Both the position numbers and the translations under genes were made by a program. A stretch of DNA of 64,000 nt from Frankiales bacterium. GTDB taxonomy: Bacteria; Actinomycetota; Actinomycetes; Mycobacteriales; SCTD01. Below are positions 1 to 8,409 of the stretch, piece after piece. The stretch spans positions 4,386 through 68,385 of the forward strand of contig JAODNQ010000152.1 of the NCBI GenBank assembly GCA_025464695.1, in the 5' to 3' direction. The notes beneath the pieces were generated by a model. It had not been told where the DNA came from and did no database searches. It was given only the letters and a program-made list of their open reading frames with translations. Positions within the stretch are counted from its first letter, which is position 1. Each line of letters opens with the position of its first letter.

Positions 1-310
1 AGTGCTCGACCCCCAGGCGCTCCAGCTCGGCCTTCGCCTCCTGCACGTCCGGGACGCCGAGCGCGATGTGGCGGGTGAAGGGGTCGCGGTCCGGCTGGCG
101 CGCGTACTGCGACACGCCCTCGACGCCGAACACGTGGACCTGCGCGTCGCCGGCGGTGTCCAGCCACACGCCCGGCACGCCGGGGATCTGCCGGGTCCCC
201 GGGTCGGGCGTGAGCCCCAGGACGTCGGTGTAGAAGGCGAGCGTCTCAGGGACGGCGTCGGGGTGCATGCGCACGGCCACGTGGTGCAGCTCCAGCCCGC
301 TCAGCGCCAC
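1..310 (-). CDS. VOC-family (glyoxalase-like) protein, C-terminus cut by the window edge
   Basis: The minus strand is open from a GTG at 310 to the window edge. The start of the product reads VALSGLELHHVAVRMHPD, followed by ETLAFYTDVLGLTPD and later RHIALGVPDVQEAKAELE. This is the usual vicinal oxygen chelate layout: first strand with a metal-ligand His, FYxxvLGL helix, and the second beta-alpha unit. About 103 residues are visible; the rest lies outside. It starts 1 base after the stop of the decarboxylase-like gene at 312, so the two are probably cotranscribed. Family members include dioxygenases, glyoxalases and resistance proteins; the specific reaction cannot be told. Confidence 0.75.
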   Translation of the reverse strand, partial: MALSGLELHHVAVRMHPDAVPETLAFYTDVLGLTPDPGTRQIPGVPGVWLDTAGDAQVHVFGVEGVSQYARQPDRDPFTRHIALGVPDVQEAKAELERLGVEH

Positions 311-311
311 G

Positions 312-929
312 TCAGGGACCCGCCGTCCGGGACGACGCCAGCGCACCGGCAGGGCCCTCGGGCAGCGGCACGGCCGGCACGCGCGCGTGGTGCGGCTCGA
401 GCGGGATGCGGAGGGCGAGGACGGTGCGGGCGACGCAGGCGTACCAGCCGACGGTGACGACGACCTCCACCGCCTCCCGGTCCCCCAGGTGCTGCTCCAC
501 GGCGGCCCAGGTCGCGTCGGTGGCGTCGCCGTCCACGGTGACCTCGTCGACGAGCTGCAGCACCGCCCGCTCCGCGTCGTCGAACTCCTTGCTCGCGCGC
601 CAGTCGGCCAGCGCCTCGACCTGCTCCGGCCGAGCGCCGGCGCGCAGCGCCATCCGGTGGTGGCTGCGCCAGACGTAGTCGCACCGGCACAGCTGGGCGA
701 CGCGGAGCACGGCGAGCTCGCCCAGCCCGCGGTCGGCCGCCACCTCCTTGCGCAGGGTCCAGCCGATGCCGATCCAGGCGTCGAGGACCGCGGGCGCGTT
801 GCCGAGCGCCCGGTAGAGGACGGGCACGCCGCCGGCCTCGGCCCGCACCCGGGCGAAGGTCGCCGCCACGGGCCCGTCGTCGGCGTCGTCGAGCAGGGCG
901 ACCCGGGCGGGAGAGGGGTCGGGGGGCAT
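312..929 (-). CDS. carboxymuconolactone decarboxylase / AhpD-like protein
   Basis: A protein of 205 residues starting MPPDPSPARVALLDD. The central part carries the CMD/AhpD helix signature: LAVLRVAQLCRCDYVWRSHH followed by RMALRAGARPEQVEAL. The two cysteines are spaced CxC rather than the CxxC of AhpD proper, so peroxidase activity should not be assumed. Family roles are decarboxylation of gamma-carboxymuconolactone or alkylhydroperoxide reduction. The ATG at 929 is preceded by a CAGG six bases upstream; an in-frame GTG at 935 is possible. It is divergent from the SDR at 1015 and followed directly by the VOC gene, which suits an aromatic or cyclic-acid catabolic context. Confidence 0.75.
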   Translation of the reverse strand: MPPDPSPARVALLDDADDGPVAATFARVRAEAGGVPVLYRALGNAPAVLDAWIGIGWTLRKEVAADRGLGELAVLRVAQLCRCDYVWRSHHRMALRAGARPEQVEALADWRASKEFDDAERAVLQLVDEVTVDGDATDATWAAVEQHLGDREAVEVVVTVGWYACVARTVLALRIPLEPHHARVPAVPLPEGPAGALASSRTAGP

Positions 930-974
930 GCGCACCTGCCAGGGCTCGTCGGACGGAAGAGACAAAGTCTGGCT

Positions 975-990
975 GGACTGTAACGTCCGG
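975..990. promoter_or_regulatory. candidate TetR-type operator, copy A
   Basis: The sequence GGACTGTAACGTCCGG lies in the 85-bp divergent gap between the decarboxylase-like gene and the SDR. It has GGAC/GTCC half-sites and matches the site at 14818-14833 at 14 of 16 positions, differing only at the two central bases. That it is an operator is inferred from its symmetry, position and recurrence; the TetR gene at 12737-13312 is the nearest candidate regulator. Confidence 0.45.
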
Positions 991-1014
991 GTCCACCGTC
1001 CTGGAGGAGCTCCG

Positions 1015-1821
1015 ATGACCCGCTCGACCACCGACCTGACCGGACGTGTGGCTGTGCTGACCGGAGCCGCCGGCGGGCTCGGGGCGGTCACCGCGCGCGT
1101 GCTGGCCGAGGCCGGCGCCACCGTGGTGCTGGCCGACGTGTCCGCCGACCGCCTGCAGGTGGTCGCCGACCGGCTGCACGCCGACGGGTTCGCCGTGCGG
1201 CCGCACGTGGTCGACCTGGTCGACGAGCGGCAGGTCGTCGAGCTGGTCGCGGCCACCGTGCGCGAGCACGGGCGGCTCGACGTGCTGGTGAACATGGCGG
1301 CGGCGACGCACCTGGCGCTGCAGGACCCGGCGCTCGGCGAGCTCTCGGCGGAGCTGTGGGACGCGACGCTGGCGGTCAACGCCCGAGGCCCGATGCTGCT
1401 GACCCGGCACGCCCTCCCCCACCTGCTGGCGAGCGACAGCGGCTCCGTCGTGAACATCTCGTCCGGGCTGTCGCTGGCGGGAGAGGTCGCCCAGACCGCC
1501 TACTCCGCGTCCAAGGCGGCGCTGAACTCGCTCACCCGGGACACCGCGGCCCAGTACGGCGACCGCGGTCTGCGCTGCAACGCGATCGCTGTGGGGATGG
1601 TGGCCACCGAGGTCAACACGATGTCGTCCGCGGTGAAGGACCTCGTCGCCTCGCACACCCTGCTGGGCCGGCTCGGCCGCGCCGAGGAGGTCGCGCAGGT
1701 GGTCCTGTTCCTGGCCAGCGACCAGAGCTCGTACGTGACGGGCCAGGTCCTGTGCGTGGACGGCGGCATCCTCGCGGCGCTGCCCACGGTCCGCGACCTC
1801 AAGGCGCTGCTGCGCGGCTGA
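1015..1821 (+). CDS. SDR-family NAD(P)-dependent oxidoreductase
   Basis: A classical short-chain dehydrogenase/reductase of 268 residues. The cofactor glycine motif TGAAGGLG is near residue 16, Asp follows the second strand (LADVS), the catalytic Ser is in NISSG, and Tyr/Lys are in YSASK. The C-terminus has the usual SSYVTGQVLCVDGG. The Asp after beta-2 favours NAD over NADP. The ATG at 1015 follows a GGAGGAG at about 1003-1009. It lacks the insertion seen in mycofactocin-dependent SDRs. It ends 3 bases before the convergent aldo/keto reductase, with no room for a terminator. Probable job: an alcohol/ketone step in the local catabolic set; substrate unknown. Confidence 0.88.
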   Translation: MTRSTTDLTGRVAVLTGAAGGLGAVTARVLAEAGATVVLADVSADRLQVVADRLHADGFAVRPHVVDLVDERQVVELVAATVREHGRLDVLVNMAAATHLALQDPALGELSAELWDATLAVNARGPMLLTRHALPHLLASDSGSVVNISSGLSLAGEVAQTAYSASKAALNSLTRDTAAQYGDRGLRCNAIAVGMVATEVNTMSSAVKDLVASHTLLGRLGRAEEVAQVVLFLASDQSSYVTGQVLCVDGGILAALPTVRDLKALLRG

Positions 1822-1824
1822 CGG

Positions 1825-2922
1825 TCAGCGGCGGTCGCGGTCGTAGTAGCCGTCGACCTTGTCGACGGTCCCTCCGCCGATGCGTGCCTGGATCGAGCGC
1901 AGGAACCCGTAGGGGACGACGCGCGGCGGGGCGCTGGCCTCGTCGAGACGCGCCAGCAGCTCCGGTGGCAGCACGAGCTCCAGCGCCCCGAGCGTGTCCT
2001 GCAGCTGGTCGGCGCGGCGGGCGCCCAGGAGCACCGTGCCGACGGCCGGCCGCTGCAGCACCCACTGGACCGCCACCTGCGCCGACGACGCACCGACCTC
2101 CCGGGCGACCTCCTCCAGCGCGGCGATCACGCGCCACGTCCGCTCGTTCCGCTTGTCGGTGGCGGGGTTGGCGTGCGCCGCCGTGGCGCGGAGCCGCCCC
2201 TCGGGCAGCTCCGTCCCGGTCGGGTCGGCCGCCACCGCGGCGTACCGGCCCGACAGCAGCCCGTTGGCGAGCGGCCCCCACGTCATGAGGCCCATGCCCA
2301 GCTCCTGGCACAGCGCCGGGAACTCGAGCTCGATCCCGCGCTCGGCCAGCGAGTACTCCAGCTGCAGGGCGACCAGCGGCTCCCAGCCGCGCCACTCGGC
2401 CAGCGTCTGCGCGCGGGCGGCGTACCAGGCGGGGACGTCGGAGAAGGCGACGTGGCGGACCTTCCCGGCGGTCACGAGGTCGTCCAGCCCGCGCATCACC
2501 TCCTCCACGGGGGTGAGGCCGTCCCACGCGTGCAGCAGGTACAGGTCGACGTGGTCGCGGCCGAGCCGCCGCAGCGAGCCCTCGAGCGCCCGGAGCATCG
2601 CCTTGCGGCCGTTGCCCCCGGCGTTGGGGTCGCCGGGGCGGGCGCCCAGCGTGAACTTCGTCGACAGCACGACGTCGTCGGCGACCCCGCGCTCGGCGAG
2701 CAGGCGCCCGACCAGCCGCTCGCTCTCCCCGCCGGCGTAGACGTCGGCGGTGTCGACCAGGTTGCCCCCGGCCGCCAGGTAGGCGTCGAGGACGCGCCCG
2801 GCCTCCTGCTCGTCGCAGCCCCAGCCGGGCTGGCCGAAGGTCATCGTGCCGAGCCCGAGCCGGGACACCCGCAGACCCGACCGCCCCAGGGTGTGGAAGC
2901 GGGGGGAGGCCGCAGCGGTCAC
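1825..2922 (-). CDS. aldo/keto reductase
   Basis: A 365-residue AKR with the full (beta/alpha)8 signature set: GLGTMTFG early on, DTADVYAGGESE with the catalytic Asp and Tyr, VLSTKF with the catalytic Lys, and LLHAWD with the active-site His. The DVYAGG and LGxRxxxQL-like C-terminal segment (VLLGARRADQLQDTLGAL) place it with the YajO/Tas-like AKR group, which reduces aldehydes and ketones with NADPH. The GTG start at 2922 overlaps the stop of the upstream membrane protein (GTGA), so it is translationally coupled to it. Physiological substrate unknown. Confidence 0.87.
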   Translation of the reverse strand: MTAAASPRFHTLGRSGLRVSRLGLGTMTFGQPGWGCDEQEAGRVLDAYLAAGGNLVDTADVYAGGESERLVGRLLAERGVADDVVLSTKFTLGARPGDPNAGGNGRKAMLRALEGSLRRLGRDHVDLYLLHAWDGLTPVEEVMRGLDDLVTAGKVRHVAFSDVPAWYAARAQTLAEWRGWEPLVALQLEYSLAERGIELEFPALCQELGMGLMTWGPLANGLLSGRYAAVAADPTGTELPEGRLRATAAHANPATDKRNERTWRVIAALEEVAREVGASSAQVAVQWVLQRPAVGTVLLGARRADQLQDTLGALELVLPPELLARLDEASAPPRVVPYGFLRSIQARIGGGTVDKVDGYYDRDRR

Positions 2923-3200
2923 GGCAGGGGGCGCTCTCCGGCGCCGCCCGCCGCCGCCCGGATGGCCTCGACCTCGGCCGCGGACGCGGCGGCCGACGCG
3001 GCGTCGCCCTGGCCCGGGCGGCCGGCGTCGTAGGGGCCGGCGTCCGGGCGGGAGGCGGCACGGCGCGACGAGGTGGCCCGCCAGGCAAGCAGGCCGGCGA
3101 GACCGGCGAGCAGGAGCAGCCAGACGGGACGGACCTCGACGACGGTGCGCCGGCGGACGGTCAGGGGCAGTCCGGCGGAGGTGCTGTGGAGCTCGGGCAC
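2919..3200 (-). CDS. small single-span membrane protein, unknown function
   Basis: A 93-residue protein with a hydrophobic segment VRPVWLLLLAGLAGLLAW at about residues 23-40, followed by an Arg-rich stop-transfer stretch (RATSSRRAASR) and an Ala/Gly/Asp-rich tail. The topology suggests N-out, C-in, with the low-complexity tail in the cytoplasm. I recognise no domain. The GTG at 3200 has GGAGGA about 7 bases upstream, and the gene is coupled to the aldo/keto reductase by a GTGA overlap, so it is very likely translated. Confidence 0.6.
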   Translation of the reverse strand: MPELHSTSAGLPLTVRRRTVVEVRPVWLLLLAGLAGLLAWRATSSRRAASRPDAGPYDAGRPGQGDAASAAASAAEVEAIRAAAGGAGERPLP

Positions 3201-3239
3201 GGGGGTCCTCCAGGAGGTGGGGGGTGGGAGTGGGGGCGG

Positions 3240-3710
3240 TCAGGGGTGCGCGAGCAGGACCTCGCCGGCCTTGGCGACGACCGGCATCGACTCGACAGGT
3301 ACCCCGATCTGGAGGGCCACTGCTGCGTGGTCCCAGTACTCGCGCCAGGCGACGACGCGGTCATGCTCGTCGAGCTCGAAGACCCCGACGACGTGCACCT
3401 CGACCTGGCGCAGGTCCGACAGCATGGTCACGGTGTCGGTGCGCTCGGTGAAGACGGTGCGGCCGACGGAGGCGACCGCGTGCACGACGCAGCGGCACTC
3501 CTTGTAGCGGCCCGCCTGGCCCCGCAGCTCCTCGAGGACGGCGTCGCGGCCCCGGTGCACCGTCGCGAGCGGCACCACCGGCTGGTAGGTGGCCTCGGGC
3601 GCGAGCAGGCCGCCCACCCGGTCGAGCACGTCCGCGATCTGCTCGGCGTGGAACAGCGCGAGCAGCTCGCGCACCACCTGCTCCTGGCTGGTCTCCTGCG
3701 TCGTGGTCAT
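3240..3710 (-). CDS. SnoaL/NTF2-like protein (limonene-epoxide-hydrolase or ketosteroid-isomerase fold)
   Basis: 156 residues, the usual length for one NTF2-like cone. Features are an N-terminal helix pair (VVRELLALFHAEQIADVLDRV), YQPVVPLATVHRGRDAVLEE, then FTERTDTVTM and EVHVVGVFELDEHDRVVAWREYWD. The ERTD...V...FEL...I..WREYWD pattern is typical of the limonene-1,2-epoxide hydrolase/SnoaL group, whose members hydrate epoxides, isomerise ketosteroids or act as small-ligand binding proteins. The ATG overlaps the stop of the KstD-like flavoprotein (ATGA), so the two probably act on the same ligand. The reaction is not assignable from sequence alone. Confidence 0.78.
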   Translation of the reverse strand: MTTTQETSQEQVVRELLALFHAEQIADVLDRVGGLLAPEATYQPVVPLATVHRGRDAVLEELRGQAGRYKECRCVVHAVASVGRTVFTERTDTVTMLSDLRQVEVHVVGVFELDEHDRVVAWREYWDHAAVALQIGVPVESMPVVAKAGEVLLAHP

Positions 3711-5464
3711 GTGCTGCTCCCTCGTCCTGCGACCGGCACGGTGCCGGGCGCTGCTGCTGCGGGGTGACCCGGACCGGCCGCGACCAGGTCCCGGCCGGCC
3801 AGGTGCCCGAACGTCATGCCGAGCGCGATGTAGGAGCCGTGCGCCGGCTCCCGTCCGCGCCACAGCGCGTTCATGTCGAGCCCGCACGCGTACAGCCCGG
3901 GGACCGGGCGTCCGGTGTCCTTGTCGAGCACCCGGGCGGCGGCGTCGGTCTTGAGCCCGAGCATCGTCGACGAGCCGCCGGGGAAGACCTGGACGGCGTA
4001 GAACGGCGCGGTGCTGATCGGGCCGAGGCAGGGGTTCGGCCGGTGAGTGGGGTCGCCGAGCGCCCGGTCGACCTCGGTCGCGCCCTTGCCGAACTCCGGG
4101 TCGACGCCCTCGGCCGCGTAGCGGTCGTTCGCCGCCACCGTCTCCGCGAGCGCGGCCGGCGGGACCCCGATCTTGCCCGCCAGCTCCTCCAGCGTGTCGG
4201 CCTGCAGCACGTAGCCGTCGCGGACCATGGCCTTGAGCCGCAGGCCGCCGGGCAGCACCAGCCCGAGCCCGTGCTTCTTGATCGCCACGGCGTCACAGAC
4301 CAGGTGGGCCGGCACTGCGCCGGTGTCGTGCATGGCCTTGACCAGGGACCCGGACGCCTCGTTGCCGAAGCGGCGCCCCTGCGCGTCGACCGCGATGTAG
4401 CCGGGCTTGGGGCGGTCGAGGAAGACGTGCGGGTACTTGCCGAGGGTCCCGTCCCGCTTGTGCAGCACCGACATGACGGCGTACGAGGCGTTGGCGTGGT
4501 TGCCCAGCTCGAGCTCTCCCCCGACGTCGAGAGCGGCCCGCATCCCGTCGCCCGTGTTGCTGTCCGGCATCAGCGACACGTGGTGCTCGGGGTAGGGCAG
4601 GAACTGCCGGCGCATCTCGAGGCTGCCGGAGAACCCGCCGCTCGCCAGCACGACCCCCCGGCGTGCCCGGACCGTCTGCGTGCGGCCCCCCACCTGGACC
4701 TCGACACCGGTGACGCGACCGTCCTCCACGAGCAGGCGCTGGACCGGCGCGGAGCGGCGGACGTCGATGCCCGCGGCGAGGGCGGACTCGTACAGGCGGG
4801 CGGCCAGGGCGTTGCCCATCGTGAGGCGGGTCCCGCGGGGGTGCCGCAGCCGGTCGCGGCCGTACCGCAGGACCATCGCCGCCACGTGCCGCGCCGAGGT
4901 CAGCGACGACCGGACGCGCAGCAGGTGCGGGACGTCGTCGAAGCTGACCATGAAGCCGAAGGGGGCGTTGAACTCCTTCAGCGGCCGCCGCAGGTGGGCC
5001 AGGCGCTCGCCCATCGTGCGCCCGTCGAAGGGCACGGGGCTGAGGAGCCGGCCGTCGAGCACCGCGCCGTCGAGGTCCTGGCGGTAGTCCGCCTCACCCG
5101 CGTGCAGGGCGAAGCGGACGTACGGGGTGCGGCTGTGCAGGAAGTCGACCATCTCGCGGGCGCCGTGCACGAACGCCTCGAGCACGTCCTCCCGCACGAT
5201 GTCCCCGACCAGTGCCCGCACGTAGCGGGCCCCCGCCTCGGGGCTGTCCTGGAAGCCTGCCGCAGCAGCCGGGCTGTTGCCCGGGACCCAGATGCCTCCC
5301 CCGGCCCAGGCCGTCGTGCCGCCGACGACGTCGCTCTTCTCGAGCACCAGGACGTCCAGCCCGCCGTCCGCGGCGGTGAGCGCCGCGGTGAGCCCCGCGC
5401 ACCCGCTGCCGACCACCACGACGTCGACCTCGACCGGGAGGGGAGCGGGCACGGCAGACGGCAC
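3707..5464 (-). CDS. FAD-dependent oxidoreductase, KstD / fumarate-reductase flavoprotein family
   Basis: About 585 residues with an N-terminal dinucleotide fold VDVVVVGSGCAGLTAAL and LEKSDVVGGTTAWAGGG. The C-terminal FAD closure is GLYACGLDMNALW followed by GSYIALGMTFGHLAGRDL. The GTTAWAGGGIWVPGN and GSYIALGMTFG blocks match 3-ketosteroid-delta1-dehydrogenase-like proteins rather than true fumarate reductases; it has no haem domain or signal peptide. It would dehydrogenate a cyclic ketone next to the carbonyl. I prefer the GTG at 5464 (GAGG six bases upstream); another GTG at 5518 would add 18 residues without a good ribosome site. It is coupled to the SnoaL-like gene. Confidence 0.82.
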   Translation of the reverse strand: MPSAVPAPLPVEVDVVVVGSGCAGLTAALTAADGGLDVLVLEKSDVVGGTTAWAGGGIWVPGNSPAAAAGFQDSPEAGARYVRALVGDIVREDVLEAFVHGAREMVDFLHSRTPYVRFALHAGEADYRQDLDGAVLDGRLLSPVPFDGRTMGERLAHLRRPLKEFNAPFGFMVSFDDVPHLLRVRSSLTSARHVAAMVLRYGRDRLRHPRGTRLTMGNALAARLYESALAAGIDVRRSAPVQRLLVEDGRVTGVEVQVGGRTQTVRARRGVVLASGGFSGSLEMRRQFLPYPEHHVSLMPDSNTGDGMRAALDVGGELELGNHANASYAVMSVLHKRDGTLGKYPHVFLDRPKPGYIAVDAQGRRFGNEASGSLVKAMHDTGAVPAHLVCDAVAIKKHGLGLVLPGGLRLKAMVRDGYVLQADTLEELAGKIGVPPAALAETVAANDRYAAEGVDPEFGKGATEVDRALGDPTHRPNPCLGPISTAPFYAVQVFPGGSSTMLGLKTDAAARVLDKDTGRPVPGLYACGLDMNALWRGREPAHGSYIALGMTFGHLAGRDLVAAGPGHPAAAAPGTVPVAGRGSST

Positions 5465-5540
5465 GGAGGACCTCGCGCTCGGGGGACGGTGCAGGACAGG
5501 TTGCCCTGAAGATGTCACACCCGTCCAGCGGCGTCCCCGG

Positions 5541-6338
5541 TCAGGCAGCCCGCAGGTTCCGCGCGAGGAGGTCGAGCAGGGCGTCCCAGTGCCGCTGCTC
5601 GGCGGCCGCGTCGTGCACCGCCATGTCGGTCATGGTGAAGCCGTGGGTGGCGCCCTCGTAGACCTCGGTGCGGTGACGCACCCCGGCCCCGGTGAGCGCC
5701 GCCTCCAGCCGCTCCACCTGCTCCGGCGGCATCGAGGCGTCGTGGTCCGCGTGGCCGGCGTAGACCTCGCCGCGCACGGCGCCGACGAGGGTGTGCAGGC
5801 CGGCGGCGTCGTCGGGCGCGAGGTTCCCGCCGTGGAAGCTCGCCGCGGCCACGACGCGGTCGGGCAGCTGGACGGCGGCACGCAGCGCCAGGCCGCCGCC
5901 CAGGCAGTAGCCCGTGGTGCCGATCCGGCCGGCGTCGACACCGTCCTGCGCGTCGAGGAAGTCGACGTAGGCCTGGGTGTCGCGCGCGACCACCTCGGGC
6001 GGCAGCGACTGCATCAGCGGCCCCAGCTCGACCATCACGCTGGCGCGGTCCTCGGACTGCAGCCGCTGCACGAGGTCCGGCACGACCGGGGCGCGGCCCG
6101 CGCGGTAGAAGAGGTTGGGCACGAGGACGGCGTAGCCCTGGTCGGCGATCCGGTCGGCCATCTCCTCCAGCCGGGGCCGCAGCCCGATCGCGTCCATGAA
6201 GAGCAGGACGGCGGGGAACGGCCCGTCCCCCTCGGGCCGGACGAGGTAGGCGTCGGCCGTGCCGTCGGGGGTCGGGACGTCGGGGGTGCTGCGGTGCAGG
6301 GAGGCGGCCATGTCACGGACCGTACGTGGGCCGCTCAC
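5541..6338 (-). CDS. dienelactone hydrolase family protein
   Basis: A 265-residue alpha/beta hydrolase with the dienelactone-hydrolase Cys nucleophile in GTTGYCLGGGLALR, the acid in GHADHDASMP, and the His in EGATHGFT. Early motifs are FPAVLLFMDAIGL and DQGYAVLVPNLFYR. The family opens enol lactones in chlorocatechol routes, but many actinobacterial members are general carboxylester hydrolases. The GTG at 6338 overlaps the stop of the CoA-transferase gene (GTGA); an internal ATG at 6311 would trim nine residues and still keep all motifs. It is followed after 76 bases by the KstD-like gene. Confidence 0.85.
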   Translation of the reverse strand: MSGPRTVRDMAASLHRSTPDVPTPDGTADAYLVRPEGDGPFPAVLLFMDAIGLRPRLEEMADRIADQGYAVLVPNLFYRAGRAPVVPDLVQRLQSEDRASVMVELGPLMQSLPPEVVARDTQAYVDFLDAQDGVDAGRIGTTGYCLGGGLALRAAVQLPDRVVAAASFHGGNLAPDDAAGLHTLVGAVRGEVYAGHADHDASMPPEQVERLEAALTGAGVRHRTEVYEGATHGFTMTDMAVHDAAAEQRHWDALLDLLARNLRAA

Positions 6339-7552
6339 AGCACCGCCCCGCTGTCCTTGAGCGCCGCGATCCGCTCCCAGTCCAGGCCGGCCTCGAGCAG
6401 CACCTCCTCGGTGTGCTGACCGTGCTCCGGCGCGCCGCCGGTCGACGGGGGCACGCCGTCGAACTGGACCGGGTTGGTCGCCACCCGGAGCGGGAGGCCG
6501 CTGTTGGTGTCGACGTCGCGCAGCACCCCGTTCGCGAGCACCGCGGGGTCGTCGTGCAGCTCGAGCGGGGTGCGCAGCGGCGACCACACGCCCTCGAACC
6601 CCTCGAGCGCCTCGACCCAGTGCGCGAGCGGCCGGCGAGCGAAGGCCGCCTTCAGCTCCTGCGTGCACGCGCGCGAGCTCTCGCCCCGGGCCGCGTGGTC
6701 GACGAAGCGCGGGTCGTCGGCGAGCTCGGGCCGGCCGAGCCGGCGGACGAGGTCGGCCCAGTGCCGGTCCGACTGCAGCAGCGTGAGGTTCAGGTGCCGT
6801 CCGTCCGCGGTGCCGTAGATGCCCACGGTCGGGTTCACGAGGTCCTCGGGGTCGTACCGGAACACGTCCTGCCCCGGCCGCAACGGCGCGGACGCGACGT
6901 CGACCGACAGCTGCCAGGCCGCCACCCCGAGCAGGGACACGTCGACGACCGACGGCTCCCCCGTGCGCTCGCGCCGGAACAGCGCAGCGGCGACGCCGCC
7001 GGCCAGCGACAGGCCGCCCGTGACGTCGCCGAACCCGGACCGCATGCGCACCGGGTGCTCGTACTCGGGCGCGGTGAGGCTGTGCCCGATGCCGCCGCGC
7101 GCCCAGTAGGTGGAGGAGTCGAACCCGCCCTTCTCGGCGTCGGGCCCGCGCTGCCCGTTGCCCGAGCCGCGCGCGTAGACGATCTGAGGGTTGTGTGCCC
7201 GGACGTCGTCGACCTCGATCCCGAGCAGCCGGCGCGTGCGGGGCAGCAGGCTGGTGAGGAACACGTCGGCGGTCGCCACGAGCTCGTACAGCACCGCGCG
7301 CCCGTCCGGGGTCGACAGGTCCAGACCCAGGCTGCGCTTGCCCCGGTTCGGCACCTCGACCATGTAGTCGACGCCGCCCGCCGCCGGGAGGAAGCCGCTG
7401 TTGACGAGCGCCCGCTGCGGGTCGCCCTTGACCGGGTGCTCGACCTTGACGACGTCCGCGCCCCACTCGGCCAGCACCGCGCCGGCCGCCGGCACGAAGG
7501 TCCACATGGCGACCTCGAGCACGCGGACGCCGTCGAGCACCCCGCCGCTCAC
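6335..7552 (-). CDS. class III (CaiB/BaiF) CoA-transferase
   Basis: A 405-residue protein with the family III layout: LDGVRVLEVAMWTFVPAAG at the N-terminus, then LAEWGADVVKVEHPVKGDP, and NRGKRSLGLDLSTPDGR. The residue equivalent to the catalytic Asp of FRC-type enzymes lies within the FGDVTGGLSLAGG segment, although the usual GD or GTxxAD context is altered, so the nucleophile needs an alignment. Such enzymes move CoA between an acyl-CoA donor and a carboxylic acid. It overlaps the SDR upstream and the dienelactone hydrolase downstream by 4 bases each, so the three form a tight unit for activating a carboxylic acid and processing it. Confidence 0.86.
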   Translation of the reverse strand: MSGGVLDGVRVLEVAMWTFVPAAGAVLAEWGADVVKVEHPVKGDPQRALVNSGFLPAAGGVDYMVEVPNRGKRSLGLDLSTPDGRAVLYELVATADVFLTSLLPRTRRLLGIEVDDVRAHNPQIVYARGSGNGQRGPDAEKGGFDSSTYWARGGIGHSLTAPEYEHPVRMRSGFGDVTGGLSLAGGVAAALFRRERTGEPSVVDVSLLGVAAWQLSVDVASAPLRPGQDVFRYDPEDLVNPTVGIYGTADGRHLNLTLLQSDRHWADLVRRLGRPELADDPRFVDHAARGESSRACTQELKAAFARRPLAHWVEALEGFEGVWSPLRTPLELHDDPAVLANGVLRDVDTNSGLPLRVATNPVQFDGVPPSTGGAPEHGQHTEEVLLEAGLDWERIAALKDSGAVL

Positions 7553-8388
7553 GCGCCCGCCGGCTCCGTCTCGGCGCGCAGGGCGGCCAGCGCCTCCGCC
7601 GGGAACATCCGCGCGACGCCCAGGCCGCCGGTCACGTCGATGGACGCGCGGGTCAGGTAGGAGGCCGCGTCGCTGGCGAGGAACAGCACGACGCCCGCGA
7701 CGTCCTCGGGCTGCGCCATCCGGCCGAGGGGGATGGAGCTCGCGTAGGCCGCCTGGACCTGCTCGACGGTCGCGTGCGGCGCCTGGTGGTCGCGGTGCCG
7801 GATCCACTGCCCGGTGTCGACGAACCCGAGGTTCACGCTGTTGACGAGGATGCCGTCCGGACCCAGGGCGCTGGCCAGCGAGTCCGAGAGCGCCATGGCG
7901 GCCGCCCGGTTCACCGACGACGGGATGCCGTTGGGCTGCGGGAACTTCCCGGCGACGGCGTTGATGTTGATGATCCGCCCGCCCCCGGCCTCCCGCAGGT
8001 GCGGCACCACGGCGCCGGCCAGGCGCAGGTGGGCGCCCTGGATGAGGTTCGCGTGCTCGAGCAGCTGCTCGGCCGTGAGGGTGTCCACCGTGCCGGACCG
8101 GCCCTGGCCGGCGTTGTTCACCAGCACGTCGAGGCCACCGAACGCAGCCGCCGCCTCGGCGACGAAGGTCTGCACGTCCGGCGTGCTCCCGACGTCGGTG
8201 ACGCGGGCCAGCACGTCCTTCGCGCCGCGGGCGCGCAGGTCCTCGGCGACCTCGTCGAGCGCCTCCTTGCCGCGGGCGCAGATCGCGATGCGGCAGCCCT
8301 CGTCGGCGAAGGCCCGGGCGATGGCGCGACCGATCCCCCGCGAGGCTCCGGTGACGATGACGCGGCGGTCGGACAGGTCGAGCAGCAC
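7549..8388 (-). CDS. SDR-family oxidoreductase
   Basis: 279 residues with TGASRGIG near residue 14, CARGK after the second strand, NNAGQG, and RIININAVAGKF where the catalytic Ser is expected. The expected YxxxK is replaced: the segment reads NGIPSSVNRAAAMALS. So the standard Tyr-x-x-x-Lys catalytic pair is missing, with SVNRA at the place of YxxSK. The cofactor site looks intact. It may be catalytically unusual, act on a different residue, or have a structural role. It overlaps the CoA-transferase by 4 bases and begins 21 bases after the thioesterase. Confidence 0.8.
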   Translation of the reverse strand: MLLDLSDRRVIVTGASRGIGRAIARAFADEGCRIAICARGKEALDEVAEDLRARGAKDVLARVTDVGSTPDVQTFVAEAAAAFGGLDVLVNNAGQGRSGTVDTLTAEQLLEHANLIQGAHLRLAGAVVPHLREAGGGRIININAVAGKFPQPNGIPSSVNRAAAMALSDSLASALGPDGILVNSVNLGFVDTGQWIRHRDHQAPHATVEQVQAAYASSIPLGRMAQPEDVAGVVLFLASDAASYLTRASIDVTGGLGVARMFPAEALAALRAETEPAGA

Positions 8389-8409
8389 GAGGATCTCCAG
8401 AGGGTGGGA

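Noticed and set aside
6317..6326. GACCGTACGT, also present near 20509, as extra copies of the TetR-like operator
   Set aside because: It shares only half of the palindrome and overlaps coding sequence at gene junctions, so it was not counted as an operator.
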